From an uncultured Gemella sp. (lineage in GTDB: Bacteria > Bacillota > Bacilli > Staphylococcales > Gemellaceae), in the NCBI GenBank assembly GCA_947254465.1, contig CAMYEU010000095.1, positions 1 through 6,761 on the forward strand: a DNA stretch of 6,761 nt. Reading direction: 5' to 3'. The notes beneath the pieces are model-generated. The model worked only from the letters and a program-made list of their open reading frames with translations. It was not told the DNA's origin and searched no databases. The number at the start of each line of letters is the position of its first letter. Positions within the stretch are counted from its first letter, which is position 1. Of the stretch, positions 1 to 5,444 are shown piece by piece. The translations under genes were made by a program, and so were the position numbers.

Positions 1-68
1 TGATACGGCGACCACCGAGATCTACACACTACATATCGTCCGCAGCGTCAGATGTGTATAAGAGACAG
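1..68 (+). other. Illumina Nextera P5/i5/Read-1 adapter (not genomic)
   Basis: This stretch is synthetic. Bases 1-27 match the Illumina P5 flow-cell oligo without its first two A's. Bases 28-35 (ACTACATA) sit where the 8-nt i5 index belongs. Bases 36-49 match the Nextera Read-1 tail except for one base at 41 (C where the standard oligo has G). Bases 50-68 (AGATGTGTATAAGAGACAG) are the exact 19-bp Tn5 mosaic end. The order P5, index, tail, mosaic end, insert is what adapter read-through of a short insert leaves at a contig edge. Genomic sequence can only be trusted from about base 69. Confidence 0.98.
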
Positions 69-76
69 GAGGTACT

Positions 77-1960
77 ATGACTGAATTTTTAAAAGAATAT
101 GATGTTATTGTAATTGGAGGAGGCCATGCTGGAATTGAGGCTGCGCATGCCGCTAGTAGAAAAGGTGTAAAAACTTTAATGATTACAATTAATTTAGATA
201 CTATTGGTTTTATGCCGTGTAATCCAAGCGTAGGAGGACCAGCAAAAGGGATTGTTGTTCGTGAAGTAGATGCACTTGGTGGACTTATGGGACGTGTAGC
301 AGATAAAACTAATATTCAAAGTAAAATGTTAAATACAGCTAAAGGGCCTGCGGTACGTGCATTAAGAATGCAATCTGATAAAGTTGAGTATCAACTGGAA
401 ATGAAGAGGATATTAGAAGATACTCCAAATTTGGATATTGAGCAAGCGATGGTGCGTGAACTTATTATTGAAGATAATAAAGTAGTTGGACTAAGAACTA
501 TGCTTGGAACAGCATATAAAGCTAAAACAATTATTATTACTACGGGTACTTATTTACGTGGTGAAATAGTAATTGGAGATATTAAGTATTCTTCAGGACC
601 TAACCATCAGATGCCATCAATTGACCTTGCAAAACAACTGGAAGAATTAGGTTTTGATTTAGTTAGGTTTAAAACTGGAACACCACCAAGAGTTAATGCT
701 GATAGTGTAGATTTTTCAAAAACAGCAATTCAGCCTGGTGATGAAGAGGAGCATGCATTTAGTTATGAAACTACAGAGTTTGTAAAAGATCAAGTTCCTT
801 GTTGGTTAACTTATACTAATACAAATACGCATGAAATTATTGATAAAAACTTAGGTCGTTCTGCAATGTATTCTGGAGTAATAAAGGGAACAGGACCAAG
901 ATACTGTCCAAGTATTGAAGATAAATATGTTCGTTTTAATGATAAAGAAAGACACCAACTATTCTTAGAACCAGAAGGTAGAAATACTAAAGAAATTTAT
1001 GTGCAAGGTTTATCAACTTCGTTACCTGATGATGTACAAAGAGACATGGTTCGAAGTATTGCAGGATTAGAAAATGCAGTTATTATGCGTAATGGTTATG
1101 CTATTGAGTATGATGCTGTAAATCCGACTACACTTTGGCCAACATTAGAGACAAAATTAATTGATGGATTATTTACAGCTGGTCAGATTAATGGTACAAG
1201 TGGTTATGAAGAAGCTGCAGGTCAAGGAATTATGGCAGGAATAAATGCTGCATGTAAAGTTTTAGGAGAAGAACCTATGATTCTTGGTCGAGATGAAGCA
1301 TATATTGGAGTTCTTATTGACGACTTAGTAACAAAAGGAACAAACGAACCTTATAGACTTCTAACTTCAAGAGCGGAGCATAGATTACTTCTACGTCACG
1401 ATAATGCAGATATGCGTTTAACGGAAAAAGCTTATAATTACGGCTTAGTAACTGAAGAAAGATACAATAAATTCTGTGAAAAACGTAAAATGGTAGCTGA
1501 TGAAATTGAAAGACTTAAAACTTTCAGAATAACTCCAACAGCTGCAACTTTAGAAAAATTAGCAGAGTTAAATAGTGCGGAAATTCGTGATGGAATCTTA
1601 GCGATTGATATGTTAAGACGTCCAGAATTATCTCATGCGAATGTACTTTATTTAGCAAATGATGAAACAGTTTTACCTAAAGACGTAGTAGAACAAGTTG
1701 AAATCGAGGTTAAATATGAAGGGTATATTAAAAAATCTATTCAACAAGTTGAAAAACTAAAAAAAATGAATGAGATGAAAATACCTACAGATTTAAATTA
1801 TGATGATGTACCAAGTTTAGCTTTAGAAGCAAGGGAAAAACTAAAAAAAGTTTTACCATTAACTATTGGACAAGCATCTCGTATATCAGGAGTTAACCCA
1901 GCGGATATTTCTATTCTATTAGTATACTTAGAACAAAGAAGAGGTATGAATAATGAATAA
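77..1960 (+). CDS. mnmG: MnmG (GidA), tRNA uridine-34 5-carboxymethylaminomethyl modification enzyme
   Basis: MnmG is an FAD-dependent cytoplasmic enzyme that, with the GTPase MnmE, builds the (carboxymethyl)aminomethyl group at C5 of the wobble uridine in certain tRNAs, using methylene-tetrahydrofolate and NADH. The 627-residue product is full length for the family. Seen in the sequence: an N-terminal dinucleotide-binding motif GGGHAGIEAA (14-23); the PCNPSVGGPAKG block (47-58) with Cys48; the family signature GPRYCPSIEDKYVRF (273-287) with Cys277; and the second signature AGQINGTSGYEEAAGQG (368-384). The two cysteines align with the pair described as functionally important in E. coli MnmG (Cys47 and Cys277). 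A conserved SRAEHRLLLRHDNAD block (431-445) and the helical C-terminal domain with KYEGYI (546-551) follow; that domain contacts MnmE in homologues. The ATG at 77 follows a GAGGT ribosome binding site at 69-73, and the MTEFLKEYDVIVIGGG start leaves no extra N-terminal residues. It overlaps rsmG by 8 nt. The promoter and any upstream partner gene, often mnmE, are lost behind the adapter. Confidence 0.98.
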   Translation: MTEFLKEYDVIVIGGGHAGIEAAHAASRKGVKTLMITINLDTIGFMPCNPSVGGPAKGIVVREVDALGGLMGRVADKTNIQSKMLNTAKGPAVRALRMQSDKVEYQLEMKRILEDTPNLDIEQAMVRELIIEDNKVVGLRTMLGTAYKAKTIIITTGTYLRGEIVIGDIKYSSGPNHQMPSIDLAKQLEELGFDLVRFKTGTPPRVNADSVDFSKTAIQPGDEEEHAFSYETTEFVKDQVPCWLTYTNTNTHEIIDKNLGRSAMYSGVIKGTGPRYCPSIEDKYVRFNDKERHQLFLEPEGRNTKEIYVQGLSTSLPDDVQRDMVRSIAGLENAVIMRNGYAIEYDAVNPTTLWPTLETKLIDGLFTAGQINGTSGYEEAAGQGIMAGINAACKVLGEEPMILGRDEAYIGVLIDDLVTKGTNEPYRLLTSRAEHRLLLRHDNADMRLTEKAYNYGLVTEERYNKFCEKRKMVADEIERLKTFRITPTAATLEKLAELNSAEIRDGILAIDMLRRPELSHANVLYLANDETVLPKDVVEQVEIEVKYEGYIKKSIQQVEKLKKMNEMKIPTDLNYDDVPSLALEAREKLKKVLPLTIGQASRISGVNPADISILLVYLEQRRGMNNE

Positions 1961-2666
1961 AGAGCAATTCTATAATGCTGTGAAAGAAAAAGTAGGTATA
2001 GAATTATCAGAACTTCAGAAAAAGCAATATAGTAAATACTATGATTTAGTTGTAGAATGGAATCAAAAAATCAACCTTACAGCTATTACTGAAGAAGATG
2101 AGTTTTATACCAAACATTTCTTTGATTCGATTTCTTTAGCATTTTATAAAGATTATTCAAATATTGAAAGTATTTGCGATGTGGGAAGCGGCGCAGGATT
2201 TCCGTCTATTCCATTGAAAATATTATACCCAAATTTAAAAGTTACTATTGTTGATTCTTTAAATAAACGTATTAAGTTTTTAAATTTAGTTAAAGATGAA
2301 CTGGGACTTACTGATTGTAATTTTGTTCATGCAAGAGCAGAAGAGTTTGGACAAAATAAAGAATACAGAGAAAGTTTTGAGATAGTTACTGCTAGAGCGG
2401 TAGCAAGATTAAATGTATTAGCTGAGCTTTGTTTACCATTAGTTAAGAAAGATGGTTATTTCTTAAGTCTAAAAGCTCAAAAGGCTGAAGAAGAGACTAA
2501 AGAAGCAATTAATGCAATAAAACTTTTAGGTGGAAAATTAGAGCAAGATCTTGAATTTGATATTGAAGGTGAAGAAAGGCATATATTAGAAATTCGTAAA
2601 ACCAAAGAAACACCTAATAAATATCCAAGAAAAGCTGGTACACCAAATAAAAAACCTTTACTATAA
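1953..2666 (+). CDS. rsmG: RsmG (GidB), 16S rRNA (guanine-527-N7)-methyltransferase
   Basis: RsmG is a SAM-dependent methyltransferase that forms m7G527 in the 530 loop of 16S rRNA; loss of it gives low-level streptomycin resistance in several bacteria. The 237-residue product is full length for Bacillota. Seen in the sequence: NLTAI (41-45) and KHFFDS (54-59) in the N-terminal region; the SAM-binding glycine motif DVGSGAGFPSIPLKI (76-90); DSLNKR (101-106) at the expected end of the next beta strand; HARAE (126-130) and TARAV (146-150) in the fold core; and the basic tail YPRKAGTPNKKPL (224-236) typical of this family. The ATG at 1953 lies inside the end of mnmG (8-nt overlap). It has a GAGGT ribosome binding site at 1941-1945 with a 7-nt spacer, so translation is probably coupled to mnmG. 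A hairpin terminator follows the stop within 12 nt, so this is the last gene of its operon. Confidence 0.98.
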   Translation: MNKEQFYNAVKEKVGIELSELQKKQYSKYYDLVVEWNQKINLTAITEEDEFYTKHFFDSISLAFYKDYSNIESICDVGSGAGFPSIPLKILYPNLKVTIVDSLNKRIKFLNLVKDELGLTDCNFVHARAEEFGQNKEYRESFEIVTARAVARLNVLAELCLPLVKKDGYFLSLKAQKAEEETKEAINAIKLLGGKLEQDLEFDIEGEERHILEIRKTKETPNKYPRKAGTPNKKPLL

Positions 2667-2677
2667 GATATTATAAG

Positions 2678-2715
2678 GAGAATTTTGAAGTTCAAACTTC
2701 AAAATTCTCTTTTTT
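2678..2715 (+). terminator. Rho-independent terminator after rsmG
   Basis: A perfect 13-bp stem is formed by 2678-2690 (GAGAATTTTGAAG) and 2697-2709, with a 6-nt loop that can close by one more pair. Six T's follow at 2710-2715. It begins 12 nt after the rsmG stop and closes the mnmG-rsmG operon. The far side lacks a good T-tract on the minus strand, so it looks unidirectional. Confidence 0.93.
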
Positions 2716-2770
2716 GTATACACTTTATCACTATAAAAAAAGAAAAAAACAAGAAATTTTCAAAAAATTC

Positions 2771-2799
2771 TTTACTTTTTTTTGATTTTATATTATTAT
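2771..2799 (+). promoter_or_regulatory. Weak candidate promoter for the EIIC-like gene
   Basis: TTTACT (2771-2776) and TATTAT (2794-2799) are separated by 17 nt, matching the sigma-A boxes at 4/6 and 5/6 positions. A promoter is expected here because a strong terminator separates this gene from rsmG. The region is almost pure A/T, however, and several other box pairs fit nearly as well, for example TTGATT at 2782 with a box near 2806. The exact position is uncertain. Confidence 0.4.
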
Positions 2800-2827
2800 A
2801 TTTATTATATTAAAAACAAACAAGAAA

Positions 2828-2834
2828 AAGGAGG
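2828..2834 (+). promoter_or_regulatory. Ribosome binding site that fixes the EIIC start at 2841
   Basis: AAGGAGG directly abuts an ATG at 2835, which leaves no room for initiation there. The second in-frame ATG at 2841 has an ideal 6-nt spacer. The start is therefore placed at 2841, removing two residues from the longest reading. Confidence 0.88.
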
Positions 2835-2840
2835 ATGTAT

Positions 2841-3887
2841 ATGTCAAAAAAAGTAAAGGATTTTCTTAATATTATTTTAAACGGTACTGCCCTAGGTGTA
2901 GTTGCTGGATTAATTCCAAATGCGGTTTTAAGTACATTATTTAAGTATTTAGGAACGTTATTTGTACCAAGTTTATTCACTACACTTTCTCAAGCGATGT
3001 ATTTATTACAATTTTCTATCCCAGTTTTAGTTGGAGTTATTGTCGGGCAAAGTTTAAAATTTAAACCCCTAGAATCAGCAGTATTAGGAGCAACTGTCTT
3101 AGCAGCAAGTGGTTCGTTGACATTCAATGCACAGACAAAAGCCTGGACAGGGGTTCCAATGGGAGATTTATTTAATGTTATATTAGTGACAATAATAGGT
3201 GCATTAGTAATAAATCTTGTAAAAGATAAATTTGGAGCTGTTACAATTATTTTCTTACCAATAGCTGGGGGATTAGTAGCTGCTTTAGGATTGGTTACAT
3301 TACCATATACAAAGAGTTTAACAAAACTTTTAGCATCAGTAATTTTTGAATTTACAACATTACAACCAGTATTAATGTGTATATTAATAACAATGGCATT
3401 CTCATTCTTAATTGTAACACCTGTATCGACTGTTGCGATGGGATTGATTTTATTTACAAATGAGAACTATGTAGGTGCTGGGGCTGCTACATTAGGGCTA
3501 GTATCTGCAGCAGCAGTTTTAGCTATCGGTACATACAGAGCAAATAGTAAAGGTGCAAGTGTTGCTATTCTTCTAGGAGCAATTAAACTTATGATGCCTA
3601 ACTGTGCACGTAAGCCACAATTACTTCTTACTATTTTAACAACAGCAGCAATTACAGGACTTTCAGGTTATTTCTTGAAAATTCTTGGAACACATGAAAG
3701 TGCAGGATTTGGTATTATAGGGTTAATTGGACCAACCAAATCATATGCGATGAACGGTGGGAACTTGCTTCCTGTACTTTTAGCATTTTTTGTAATACCA
3801 TTCACAGTTGCATTTTTGACTGATAGAATTTATTCAGATGTTTTAAAATTATACAGCAAAGAAGCATATAAACCTGAAAACTTATAA
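2841..3887 (+). CDS. PTS EIIC-like membrane permease (stand-alone EIIC domain)
   Basis: This is a 348-residue integral membrane protein that I assign to the PTS_EIIC_2 type of sugar-permease domain. Family clues are the N-terminal block from LNIILNGTALG to GLIPNAVL (about 9-30), the TPVSTVAMGL motif (193-202), and the small-residue helix region GAGAATLGLVSAAA (212-225). About nine to ten hydrophobic segments can be seen, near residues 11-30, 50-70, 80-93, 112-128, 134-155, 165-205 (two), 215-230, 240-255, 262-280 and 308-326. The N-terminus (MSKKVKDF) is basic and has no signal peptide. It carries no EIIA or EIIB domain, so any phosphotransfer partners must be encoded elsewhere, and the substrate cannot be read from the sequence. 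It stands alone between two terminators with its own AGGAGG site, so it is most likely monocistronic. A PTS-derived transporter that works without phosphorylation is also possible. Confidence 0.82.
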   Translation: MSKKVKDFLNIILNGTALGVVAGLIPNAVLSTLFKYLGTLFVPSLFTTLSQAMYLLQFSIPVLVGVIVGQSLKFKPLESAVLGATVLAASGSLTFNAQTKAWTGVPMGDLFNVILVTIIGALVINLVKDKFGAVTIIFLPIAGGLVAALGLVTLPYTKSLTKLLASVIFEFTTLQPVLMCILITMAFSFLIVTPVSTVAMGLILFTNENYVGAGAATLGLVSAAAVLAIGTYRANSKGASVAILLGAIKLMMPNCARKPQLLLTILTTAAITGLSGYFLKILGTHESAGFGIIGLIGPTKSYAMNGGNLLPVLLAFFVIPFTVAFLTDRIYSDVLKLYSKEAYKPENL

Positions 3888-3893
3888 GAGTTT

Positions 3894-3929
3894 AAAGATA
3901 TTCGGACTATCTTCGAATATCTTTTTTTT
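3894..3929 (+). terminator. Rho-independent terminator after the EIIC-like gene
   Basis: An 11-bp perfect stem pairs 3894-3904 (AAAGATATTCG) with 3914-3924, around a 9-nt loop. The T-run at 3922-3929 overlaps the end of the stem. It begins 7 nt after the stop codon and isolates the permease gene from the reductase gene. Confidence 0.92.
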
Positions 3930-3950
3930 ATGCTAAAAATTTAGATAACG

Positions 3951-3979
3951 TTGACAAAGTAAAATTGTAATTATAAAAT
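3951..3979 (+). promoter_or_regulatory. Sigma-A-type promoter for the KPR-family reductase gene
   Basis: A consensus -35 box TTGACA (3951-3956) is followed after exactly 17 nt by TAAAAT (3974-3979), 5/6 to the -10 consensus. Transcription would start near 3986, giving a leader of about 25 nt before the ATG at 4011. It lies just past the terminator of the preceding gene, so the reductase gene has its own promoter. Confidence 0.8.
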
Positions 3980-3997
3980 TAAAGTAGAAAATAAATT

Positions 3998-4003
3998 AAG
4001 GAG
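3998..4003 (+). promoter_or_regulatory. Ribosome binding site that fixes the reductase start at 4011
   Basis: AAGGAG ends 1 nt before an ATG at 4005 but 7 nt before the in-frame ATG at 4011. Only the second has workable spacing. It also starts the protein as MKILFAGAG, which puts the first beta strand of the Rossmann fold right at the N-terminus, as is usual for this family. Confidence 0.87.
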
Positions 4004-4010
4004 AATGATT

Positions 4011-4943
4011 ATGAAAATATTATTTGCAGGTGCGGGGGCGCTAGGTTCAAGATTTGGATATATGTTGTTTAAAAATAATGAGGATGTGACTTTTGTCGAT
4101 ACTTGGGAAGCTCATGTTGAAAATATAAGAAATAAAGGATTAAAGGTCATTATTGATGATGTTGATTTAGGAAATTACTATATTCCTATTTATAAACCAG
4201 AGCAGATTTCAGGGAAGTATGATGTTATATTTGTAGCAACTAAATCAATGCAGTTAAGACCAATGTTAGAAAGTGTAAAGCATCTTTTACACGAAGATAC
4301 TAAAATTATTTGTATTTTAAATGGTCTTGGGCATGTAGAAACATTAAAAGATTATGTAAAAGAAGAAAATATTTTAATAGGTGTTACGGTGTGGACTAGT
4401 GGTCTTGGTGGACCAGGAATACTGGAAGCCCATGGTACAGGAAAAATAGAATTAAAACAAGTTAAAGAGGTTAATCTAGAAAAAACATTAGCTTTAGTAG
4501 AAAGATTTAATGATGCTGGATTAAATATTAAGTATTCAGCTGATACTGATCAATCAATCTGGCATAAAGCTGGATTAAACTGTGTTCTAAATTCACATTG
4601 TACTTTAATTGATTGTAATATTAACCAATATGGAAGTTATGTTAAAAATTTAGAGTTAACGAGAGCGGTTTTGAATGAGGTAACAACTGTAGGAAGAGCA
4701 GAAGGTATTGATGTAAAACAAGAAGTTATTGAAAAAAATATAGAAAGTCTATTCTCACTAGAAACGGGAGGAGCACATTATCCTTCTCTTTATCAAGATA
4801 TGAAAAATGGTCGCCTTACCGAGATTGATTATTTAAATGGAGCGATATCGAAATTAGGGAAAATCCATAATATTTCAACGCCTGTTTGTGACGCTATTAC
4901 ATTAATGATTCATGCTAAAGAATTCATTAATGGTAATAAGTAA
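4011..4943 (+). CDS. Ketopantoate reductase (ApbA/PanE) family oxidoreductase; 2-dehydropantoate 2-reductase or D-2-hydroxyacid dehydrogenase
   Basis: The 310-residue cytoplasmic protein has the full two-domain ketopantoate reductase fold. Residues 7-12 (GAGALG) form the Rossmann glycine motif. ATK (76-78), LNG (103-105) and a glycine-rich block with GGPG (about 133-136) follow. The C-terminal helical domain has Lys186, Asn190 and Asn194 (IWHKAGLNCVLN), then Ser259 and Glu271 (YPSLYQDMKNGRLTEID). Their spacing matches the E. coli PanE set Lys176, Asn180, Asn184, Ser244 and Glu256, so the enzyme should be active. The usual annotation is 2-dehydropantoate 2-reductase of the pantothenate/CoA pathway, using NADPH. 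The end of beta strand 2 reads TFVDTW, with Asp30 where E. coli PanE has an arginine that binds the NADPH phosphate; acidic residues there usually favour NADH. NAD-dependent members of this family, such as enterococcal D-mandelate dehydrogenase and the mis-annotated lactococcal PanE, reduce branched-chain 2-keto acids. No pan gene is nearby. The family is certain; the substrate is open. It is monocistronic from its own promoter. Confidence 0.93.
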   Translation: MKILFAGAGALGSRFGYMLFKNNEDVTFVDTWEAHVENIRNKGLKVIIDDVDLGNYYIPIYKPEQISGKYDVIFVATKSMQLRPMLESVKHLLHEDTKIICILNGLGHVETLKDYVKEENILIGVTVWTSGLGGPGILEAHGTGKIELKQVKEVNLEKTLALVERFNDAGLNIKYSADTDQSIWHKAGLNCVLNSHCTLIDCNINQYGSYVKNLELTRAVLNEVTTVGRAEGIDVKQEVIEKNIESLFSLETGGAHYPSLYQDMKNGRLTEIDYLNGAISKLGKIHNISTPVCDAITLMIHAKEFINGNK

Positions 4944-4965
4944 TAGTATCATAAAAGGGATGCTA
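4944..4965 (+). other. Small stem-loop just after the reductase stop
   Basis: TAGTATC (4944-4950) can pair with GATGCTA (4959-4965), seven pairs including one G-T, around an 8-nt loop. It starts immediately after the stop codon but is followed by AAAAGG rather than a T-tract, so it is not a standard terminator. It could be an mRNA 3'-end structure or chance. No better terminator is visible before the next gene. Confidence 0.3.
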
Positions 4966-4999
4966 AAAGGCTCTGACTGGAGAATTACCAATGTTTCAC

Positions 5000-5028
5000 T
5001 TGTATTTTTTTATTAAAAAAGGTATAAT
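5000..5028 (+). promoter_or_regulatory. Promoter for the Asp23-like/fakA operon
   Basis: A perfect -10 box TATAAT lies at 5023-5028, with a poor -35 match TTGTAT (5000-5005, 3/6) 17 nt upstream. The spacer is A/T-rich and contains opposed T- and A-runs. Transcription would start near 5035, giving a leader of about 40 nt before the ATG at 5074. There is no TG extension before the -10 box. Confidence 0.65.
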
Positions 5029-5073
5029 AGTTCGTATGTTCAATTTGACTATTTTTAAATAGGAGGAAAAGAT

Positions 5074-5433
5074 ATGTCATTAGAAATTAATAATGAATTT
5101 GGTCATGTTTCTATAAGTGACGATGTTATTGCATCAGTAGCTGGTGGAGCAGCGGTTAGTTGCTACGGAATTATAGGAATGGCTAGTAAAAATCAAGTTA
5201 AAGATGGAATTACAGAAATTTTACGTAAAGAAAATTACGCAAAAGGAATTAAAGTAAAAAAAGATGAAGATAAACTTGTTATTGATTTATATATCATTGT
5301 TATGTATGGAACAAAAATTTCAGAAATAGCTAACAATGTTCAATCTTCAGTTAAATATCAAATAGAAAAAACACTAGGTGTTAAAGTAGATGAAATTAAC
5401 ATTTACATTCAAGGCATCAAGGTAAATAAATAG
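5074..5433 (+). CDS. Asp23/Gls24 family envelope stress response protein (YloU-like)
   Basis: The 119-residue protein is essentially one Asp23/Gls24 domain. Seen: the N-terminal strand GHVSISDDVIASVAGGAA (10-27), the YGIIGMAS segment (31-38), and a central strand with KLVIDLYIIVMYGTKI (67-82). An amphipathic helix region follows (SEIANNVQSSVKYQIEKTLG, 83-102), then a final strand VDEINIYIQGIKV (105-117). It has no signal peptide or membrane segment; family members associate with the membrane through partner proteins. Its position directly before fakA matches yloU-yloV in Bacillus subtilis, so it is the YloU type rather than staphylococcal Asp23 itself. The ATG at 5074 has AGGAGG at 5061-5066 with a 7-nt spacer. 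The TAG stop overlaps the fakA ribosome binding site, so the two are cotranscribed and probably translationally coupled. The molecular role of YloU-type proteins is poorly defined; a link to cell-envelope homeostasis is family knowledge, not something seen here. Confidence 0.92.
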   Translation: MSLEINNEFGHVSISDDVIASVAGGAAVSCYGIIGMASKNQVKDGITEILRKENYAKGIKVKKDEDKLVIDLYIIVMYGTKISEIANNVQSSVKYQIEKTLGVKVDEINIYIQGIKVNK

Positions 5434-5437
5434 GAGG
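5432..5437 (+). promoter_or_regulatory. fakA ribosome binding site overlapping the upstream stop codon
   Basis: AGGAGG begins within the TAG stop of the Asp23-like gene and lies 7 nt before a GTG at 5445. This decides the GTG start of fakA; the first in-frame ATG, at 5478-5480, has no ribosome binding site and would cut into the conserved N-terminus. The overlap suggests translational coupling. Confidence 0.9.
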
Positions 5438-5444
5438 AAAGATA

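Noticed and set aside
50..68. Tn5 mosaic end as evidence of a transposon next to mnmG
   Set aside because: It is preceded by Illumina P5 and index sequence, so it comes from library tagmentation and not from a resident transposon.
2477..2695. 72-residue open frame on the minus strand
   Set aside because: It lies almost wholly antisense inside the conserved 3' end of rsmG and crosses its terminator. It has no family-like sequence.
5045..5050. TTGACT as a possible -35 box close to the Asp23-like gene
   Set aside because: No -10 box follows at the right distance; a 17-nt spacer would place it at the ribosome binding site and start codon. The TATAAT at 5023 is the better promoter element.
4944..5073. 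Possible rpmB (ribosomal protein L28) or small ORF divergent from the Asp23-like gene
   Set aside because: rpmB often sits here in Bacillota, but the 130-nt gap is too short and the minus-strand frames show no L28-like sequence or ribosome binding site.
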